NCBI RefSeq assembly: GCF_900107115.1
Contig: NZ_FNOS01000004.1
Span: 186,001 to 250,000 of the forward strand
Direction: 5' to 3'
Source of the DNA: Salimicrobium album
GTDB taxonomy: Bacteria > Bacillota > Bacilli > Bacillales > Halobacillaceae
Length of the DNA: 64,000 nucleotides
Positions 57,024 through 64,000 of the stretch are shown here, in pieces (the stretch's first letter is position 1; each line of letters begins with the position of its first letter). Made by a program: the position numbers and the translations under genes. Below the pieces are notes generated by a model. That model saw only the letters and a list, made by a program, of their open reading frames with translations, did not search any database and had not been told where the DNA came from.

Positions 57024-57684
57024 ACAATTGTTTCCTAACGTTCAGGTTGACGACATGATTACCGCGACGAACGAGACGCTGTTTATGACGTTCTTCTCCG
57101 TTCTCGGAACGTTCATATTCGGCCTGCTTCTCGGTCTGCTGCTTTATTTAACAGGCCCGGGAGGCATCTGGCAGAATAAAATAGCGAACTGGATCACCGC
57201 AACTTTCGTCAACGTGTTCCGGGCTATCCCGTTCATTATTCTCATCCTGCTTCTGTTCCCGTTCACCGATTTTCTCGTCGGGACGATACGCGGGCCTTCA
57301 GCAGCACTGCCGGCACTCATTATCGGAGGTGCGCCTTTCTATGCCCGTCTCGTTGAAATAGCACTTAAAGAAGTGGATAAAGGTGTAATCGAAGCGGCCA
57401 AAGCGATGGGAGCCAAATACCGTACAATCATTTTCAAAGTTCTTCTGCCGGAATCGACTCCGGCTTTGATATCCGGACTTACAGTAACGGCCATCGCTCT
57501 GATCAGCTATACAGCTGTAGCGGGAGTGATCGGCGCCGGAGGTCTCGGGGACTTCGCTTACTTTTACGGGTTCCAGAGGAACAGTTTTGATGTCGTATTC
57601 GTATGTACCGTGCTTATCGTCATTATCGTATTCGTTTTCCAGTTCATCGGAGACTTCGCTTCCAGAAAACTGGACAAAAGATAA
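57016..57684 (+). CDS. metI: Methionine ABC transporter permease
   Basis: A 222-residue permease (MetI/MetP family) with five membrane helices. The EAA loop EVDKGVIEAAKAMGAKYRTIIFKVLLPES contacts MetN. ATG 57016 follows GGAGGTGG; a TTG one codon earlier is less likely. The gap to metQ is 29 bases. Confidence 0.96.
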   Translation: MFEQLFPNVQVDDMITATNETLFMTFFSVLGTFIFGLLLGLLLYLTGPGGIWQNKIANWITATFVNVFRAIPFIILILLLFPFTDFLVGTIRGPSAALPALIIGGAPFYARLVEIALKEVDKGVIEAAKAMGAKYRTIIFKVLLPESTPALISGLTVTAIALISYTAVAGVIGAGGLGDFAYFYGFQRNSFDVVFVCTVLIVIIVFVFQFIGDFASRKLDKR

Positions 57685-57713
57685 AACTACGTTTTAAAAA
57701 AGGAGAGAGTACC

Positions 57714-58571
57714 ATGAAAAAGTTTCTACTCACGTTAGCCACTATAGCCCTTGTTTCCCTGCTCGCAGCATGTGGATCGGACAGCTCAGATTCCGGTGAT
57801 TCGGAAGGATCGGATAAAGAAACATCCGAAATATCCGTCGGCGCCACCAGTGTTCCGCACGCAGAAGTGTTGAAAGAAGCACAGCCGCTTATGGAAGAAA
57901 AGGGCATTACGCTGAATATCGAAGAATATCAGGATTACGTCCTCCCGAACCGTGATCTGTCTGAAGGGGAGATCGACGCAAACTATTTTCAGCATATTCC
58001 TTACCTGAATACGCAAATGGAAGAGAACGGCTATGATTTCGCCAACCTTGGAGGTATCCACATCGAGCCGATGGGTATCTACTCCAAAGGAATCGAAAGT
58101 ATCGAAGATGTGGAGGATGGAACGACGGTGCTTATGAGCCGCTCTGTCGCAGACCATGGACGTATCCTTTCCCTTCTTGAGAAAGAAGGCCTGGTGAAAA
58201 TCGACCCGGACGTGGATCCGGTGAACGCTAAACTGGAAGACGTCGTCGAGAACCCTAAAAATCTTGAGTTCGACGCAGGGATCGATGCAGCCCTTCTACC
58301 TGAAAACTACGAGAGAGAAGAGAATGCGCTTGTCGCCATCAACACGAACTACGCGATCCAGGCGGACCTTAACCCGAGTGAAGACGCCCTTCTTCTCGAA
58401 GGTTCCGACTCTCCTTACGTAAACGTAATCGCAGCGAAAAGTGAAGATAAGGACAGCGAAGCATTGAACACCCTGGTGGAAGTACTTCGCTCCGATGAAA
58501 TCCAGTCCTTCATGAAAGAGCAGTATGATGGTGCGGTCGTGCCTGTAGACGGCAGTGACAGCGAAAAATGA
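57714..58571 (+). CDS. metQ: Methionine-binding lipoprotein
   Basis: NlpA-family substrate-binding lipoprotein of 285 residues. Signal peptide with lipobox LAAC (Cys20), then an acidic Ser/Asp linker. The NlpA core follows with LNIEEYQDYVLPNRDLSEGEIDANYFQH-type ligand motifs. It is a client of Lgt (2384). ATG 57714 follows AGGAGAGAG; the open frame further upstream lies in metI. Confidence 0.96.
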   Translation: MKKFLLTLATIALVSLLAACGSDSSDSGDSEGSDKETSEISVGATSVPHAEVLKEAQPLMEEKGITLNIEEYQDYVLPNRDLSEGEIDANYFQHIPYLNTQMEENGYDFANLGGIHIEPMGIYSKGIESIEDVEDGTTVLMSRSVADHGRILSLLEKEGLVKIDPDVDPVNAKLEDVVENPKNLEFDAGIDAALLPENYEREENALVAINTNYAIQADLNPSEDALLLEGSDSPYVNVIAAKSEDKDSEALNTLVEVLRSDEIQSFMKEQYDGAVVPVDGSDSEK

Positions 58572-58618
58572 AAAGGAAGCACTTCCCCTGACTTGAGTGG
58601 GGAGTGCTTCCTTTTTTT
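58571..58618 (+). terminator. Terminator of the met operon
   Basis: AAGGAAGCACTTCCCC and GGGGAGTGCTTCCTT form a stem of about 15 bp, followed by seven T. It can serve the convergent gene too. Confidence 0.93.
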
Positions 58619-58621
58619 GCT

Positions 58622-58897
58622 TCAGCTATTGTCCGTTTTCAAATTATCTACATAGCGCTTTCCTTCGACGAGAGAAAGTCCGAAAGCCTGCCGTGCTTTT
58701 TTGACAGCTTTTATTTCCTCTCCCTGCCCGAGTAATTCCAGCAGTTCTTCATCGACCGGGTAGCCGGAAACGTTTGTCTGTGCTTTGATTGTATCAAGTT
58801 TATAATGCAGCCCTTCCACCCGATTTTCTAAATTACTGATTTTAATTGAGAAATAGATGATGACCAGTATGATGATTCCGGAAAAGCCAAATACCAT
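58622..58897 (-). CDS. Membrane-anchored protein with an L7/L12 C-terminal-like domain
   Basis: A 91-residue protein. Residues 4-19 are one membrane helix; 20-40 are a short coiled coil; 48-87 resemble the ribosomal protein bL12 C-terminal domain (EEIKAVKKARQAFGLSLVEGKRYVDNL, compare IKxVRExTGLGLKEAKxxV). ATG 58897 follows GGGAGGG; the longer upstream frame has no site. A membrane-tethered L12-like domain is known in scattered Firmicutes small proteins but has no function that I know. Confidence 0.75.
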   Translation of the reverse strand: MVFGFSGIIILVIIYFSIKISNLENRVEGLHYKLDTIKAQTNVSGYPVDEELLELLGQGEEIKAVKKARQAFGLSLVEGKRYVDNLKTDNS

Positions 58898-59266
58898 GTA
58901 CGTTCCCTCCCGTTGTAAATTGCGTATAACGCATATACGGAAGAAGGAGGCGCGAAGTTTCAGAACTTCTGAGGTTCCCGGCATCCGGAATAGGAGAAGG
59001 ATATTCAAAAAAATGTGTTTAATTTTCCGAGTGCGGGGAATCACCCCCATATAACAACAGAAGAGTATAAAGAAGAGAAAAGGACGAATTATAGGCATGC
59101 CTTTCCTGATTTATTCTCAGAGAGTATATCTATACGAAAATGCTGAATAATCATAAGATTTGCGCTTTTGTCTGATTTCTTCTTTGTGCTATTCTTATAG
59201 TTGTAAAAACTCTGAAAGGATTGATTAATTATCAGCGACTGTTTGGGTTTAACTTATACGAGTGAA
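58898..59266. other. Gene-free stretch
   Basis: About 370 AT-rich bases between divergent small genes. I see short inverted repeats (CAGAACTTCTG) and weak -10-like boxes (TATAGT 59196-59201), but no clear promoter pair, RNA or repeat element. Confidence 0.5.
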
Positions 59267-59419
59267 ATGGAAAAAGGAATGTTCCAGGCACACGACATTT
59301 GCTTTGCGGAATACGGCAGAAAGTTGGAAACCCAGATTCATGTAGAGAAGAAACGGAGCCGGGAGTATGAAGAAAGCAAGAAAATACACTCGGAAATGGA
59401 AAGACAGCTGCACAGATAA
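59267..59419 (+). CDS. Candidate small charged protein, 50 residues
   Basis: ATG 59267 to TAA 59419 encodes a highly charged helical peptide (MEKGMFQAHDICFAEYGRK at the start, then many Glu, Lys and Arg). The frame opens at 59225, and a GAAAGGA site at 59214 is better placed for an earlier non-ATG start, so the start is uncertain. The evidence for a gene is a strong terminator 17 bases after the stop with no other gene nearby. I do not recognise it; it could also be a small RNA. Confidence 0.4.
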   Translation: MEKGMFQAHDICFAEYGRKLETQIHVEKKRSREYEESKKIHSEMERQLHR

Positions 59420-59435
59420 TATATAAGTATAAAGG

Positions 59436-59480
59436 AACCGCCCGGAGAGAAGGATCAATCTTCTCTCCGGGCGGTTTTTT
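59436..59480 (+). terminator. Strong terminator after the small ORF
   Basis: AACCGCCCGGAGAGAAG and CTTCTCTCCGGGCGGTT form a perfect 17-bp stem around a 7-base loop, followed by T. Confidence 0.93.
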
Positions 59481-59596
59481 CCTGCAGGCACGCATGGCAC
59501 TCTCGCACACTTCATCTCAGCAGACGCCCCTGTCTCCAAATTGAATATCAAAAGATTAATGTAATAGATAACTTTAGCTATTCCGTAAGTTTTTGT

Positions 59597-59677
59597 TATA
59601 ATAGGAGATGGTGCAAACGGGAAATGGAAAGGACGAAAAAAGTTGATATCAGCTTTGAAATGATTTAAGATTATAAT
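59597..59677 (+). promoter_or_regulatory. suf promoter region
   Basis: Two perfect TATAAT boxes (59597-59602 and 59672-59677) lie upstream of sufC, neither with a clear -35. The rest of the 275-base gap is AT-rich and otherwise featureless. Confidence 0.45.
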
Positions 59678-59755
59678 GAGAATAAATTGAGAATGGTTTT
59701 AAATCAACCGACCATACACCCAATAATTGATCACAATACACAGGAGGTATTATAC

Positions 59756-60538
59756 ATGGCAGGCTCAACACTCGAAATCAAAGATCTTCATGTTGAAATT
59801 GAAGGTTTGGAAATTCTGAAAGGTCTAAATTTAACTCTAAAAGGTGGAGAATTCCACGCGGTAATGGGACCGAACGGAACCGGTAAATCCACGCTGGCTT
59901 CAGCAGTGATGGGTCACCCTAAATACGAAGTTACCCAAGGTGAAATTCTGCTCGACGGGGAAAACGTTCTCGAGATGGAAGTGGACGAACGTGCCCAGGC
60001 GGGTCTGTTCCTTGCTATGCAGTACCCAAGTGAAATCAGCGGTGTGACGAACTCCGACTTCCTTCGTTCGGCGATCAACTCCCGCCGTGAAGAAGGCGAC
60101 GAGATTTCCCTGATGAAATTCATCAAACAGATGGATGCGAAGATGGATACACTCGACATCGATAAGAATATGGCTCAGCGTTACCTTAACGAAGGTTTCT
60201 CCGGCGGAGAGAAGAAACGTAACGAAATCCTTCAGCTTATGAACATCGAGCCGTCTATCGCCATTCTGGATGAAATCGACTCCGGTCTCGATATCGACGC
60301 TCTTAAAGTCGTAGCAAAAGGCATCAACGAGATGCGTAACGACTCCTTCGGCTGCCTGATCATCACTCACTATCAGCGTCTTCTCAACTACATCACTCCT
60401 GATAAAGTGCACGTAATGATGCAGGGACGCATTGTGAAAACCGGCGGACCTGAACTTGCTCAGCGTCTCGAGGAAGAAGGGTACGACTGGATCAAGGAAG
60501 AACTTGGAATCGAAGACGAAACAATCGGCTCTAAATAA
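59756..60538 (+). CDS. sufC: Fe-S cluster assembly ATPase SufC
   Basis: ABC-type ATPase of 260 residues that works with SufB and SufD as the Fe-S scaffold. Walker A GPNGTGKST, the SufC signature GFSGGEKKRNE and Walker B IAILDEIDSGLDIDALK are present. ATG 59756 is 8 bases after AGGAGG; in-frame upstream codons lie in the leader. It is first of sufC-D-S-U-B. Confidence 0.97.
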   Translation: MAGSTLEIKDLHVEIEGLEILKGLNLTLKGGEFHAVMGPNGTGKSTLASAVMGHPKYEVTQGEILLDGENVLEMEVDERAQAGLFLAMQYPSEISGVTNSDFLRSAINSRREEGDEISLMKFIKQMDAKMDTLDIDKNMAQRYLNEGFSGGEKKRNEILQLMNIEPSIAILDEIDSGLDIDALKVVAKGINEMRNDSFGCLIITHYQRLLNYITPDKVHVMMQGRIVKTGGPELAQRLEEEGYDWIKEELGIEDETIGSK

Positions 60539-60559
60539 TCGAAGGTTAGGAGGGATCTC

Positions 60560-63520
<2,961 letters not shown>

Positions 63521-63552
63521 ACGGATGAATCAATATACAAGGAGGTAATATC

Positions 63553-64000
63553 ATGGCTAAGAAAGCTCCAGAAATGGAAGACTATAAATATGGCTTTCAC
63601 GATAAAGACGTATCTGTTTACAGAACCGAAAAAGGTCTTACTGAGCAGGTCGTAAAAGATATTTCCGCACGTAAGGAAGAGCCGGAGTGGATGCTTAACT
63701 ATCGCCTGAAGTCTCTTGAAATATTCTACAAGAAACCGATGCCTCAGTGGGGCGGTGACTTGTCCGAACTTAACTTCGACGATATTACGTATTACGTGAA
63801 GCCTTCTGAGAATACGGAACGTAACTGGGATGAAGTCCCACAGGAGATCAAGGACACATTTGATCGTCTCGGTATTCCGGAAGCAGAGCAGAAATACCTC
63901 GCAGGTGTTTCCGCACAGTATGAATCCGAAGTTGTGTATCACAACATGCAGGAAGACCTGGAGAACCTCGGAGTCATTTTCAAAGACTCGGATACAGCGC
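63553..64000 (+). CDS. sufB: Fe-S cluster assembly protein SufB, 3' end outside the window
   Basis: Open from ATG 63553 (GGAGGT 6 bases upstream) to the end of the window, 149 codons. The N terminus shows [20 protein letters not shown], then [15 protein letters not shown] and [20 protein letters not shown], which are SufB signatures. It is the fifth gene of the suf operon and the main scaffold subunit. The rest, including the beta-helix core, is missing here. Confidence 0.96.
   Translation, partial: MAKKAPEMEDYKYGFHDKDVSVYRTEKGLTEQVVKDISARKEEPEWMLNYRLKSLEIFYKKPMPQWGGDLSELNFDDITYYVKPSENTERNWDEVPQEIKDTFDRLGIPEAEQKYLAGVSAQYESEVVYHNMQEDLENLGVIFKDSDTA

Overview
The window is a stretch of chromosome from a low-to-mid GC Firmicute of the family Bacillaceae. 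Gene order follows the Bacillus subtilis yvl-hprK-lgt-his-trxB-yvcJKL-crh-clpP, cggR-gapA-pgk-tpiA-gpmI-eno, secG-estA-rnr-smpB-ssrA, fadNAE-yusI-gcvH-yusF-yusE, metNPQ and sufCDSUB neighbourhoods. Many proteins are rich in Glu and Asp, for example the FruA linker, the tmRNA tag and SufD. That suggests a moderate halophile near Halobacillus, Salimicrobium or Virgibacillus; this placement is inference.

Layout. 1-5.2 kb: envelope genes yvlB and yvlD, hprK-lgt-yvoD-yvoF and glpP. 5.2-7.1 kb: glpD behind a GlpP-type terminator leader. 7.2-8.0 kb: an unrecognised membrane protein. 8.0-14.5 kb: hisZGDBHAF-hisIE. 14.6-20.1 kb: a TPR protein, trxB, rapZ-yvcK-whiA and crh. 20.4-21.3 kb: clpP (minus strand, CtsR box) and tRNA-Arg(CCG). 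21.5-29.2 kb: two small proteins, then the CggR-controlled glycolytic cluster. 29.3-35.8 kb: a YdcF protein, then on the minus strand fruR-fruK-fruA-ptsH-ptsI and a 50-residue membrane protein. 36.0-41.4 kb: secG, estA, rnr, a minus-strand GNAT gene, smpB and tmRNA. 41.6-44.4 kb: murB (minus) and ilvD. 44.8-47.9 kb: a VLRF1/aeRF1-like release factor, then a four-gene operon pairing a heme-monooxygenase-fold protein, a helical protein, a CarH-like B12-binding protein and a PAS-STAS protein. 48.0-53.4 kb: FadR-box fadN (frameshifted), fadA and fadE. 53.5-55.6 kb: yusI, gcvH, yusF, yusE and a TlpA-like redoxin. 55.7-58.6 kb: SAM riboswitch and metN-metI-metQ. 58.6-59.5 kb: a membrane-anchored L12-like protein and a small ORF. 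59.7-64.0 kb: sufC-D-S-U and the start of sufB.

Functionally the window holds most of a carbon catabolite repression circuit (HprK, Crh, HPr, enzyme I, a fructose PTS with a cre-like site) and lower glycolysis. It also carries glycerol-3-phosphate and fatty-acid catabolism, histidine and methionine supply, Fe-S assembly and ribosome rescue (SmpB/tmRNA, RNase R, VLRF1-like factor).

The most striking unexplained signal is a family of four intergenic elements, at about 1.15, 20.24, 44.50 and 55.07 kb. Each holds exactly three units at an exact 52-bp period. Each unit is an inverted pair of 11-bp half-sites (best form CGTTACCTTCA / TGAAGGTAACG) with starts 28 bp apart. That gives 24 half-sites with no phase slip within any copy. 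I do not recognise this family. The second most interesting item is the B12-sensor / PAS-STAS operon at 45.75-47.86 kb.
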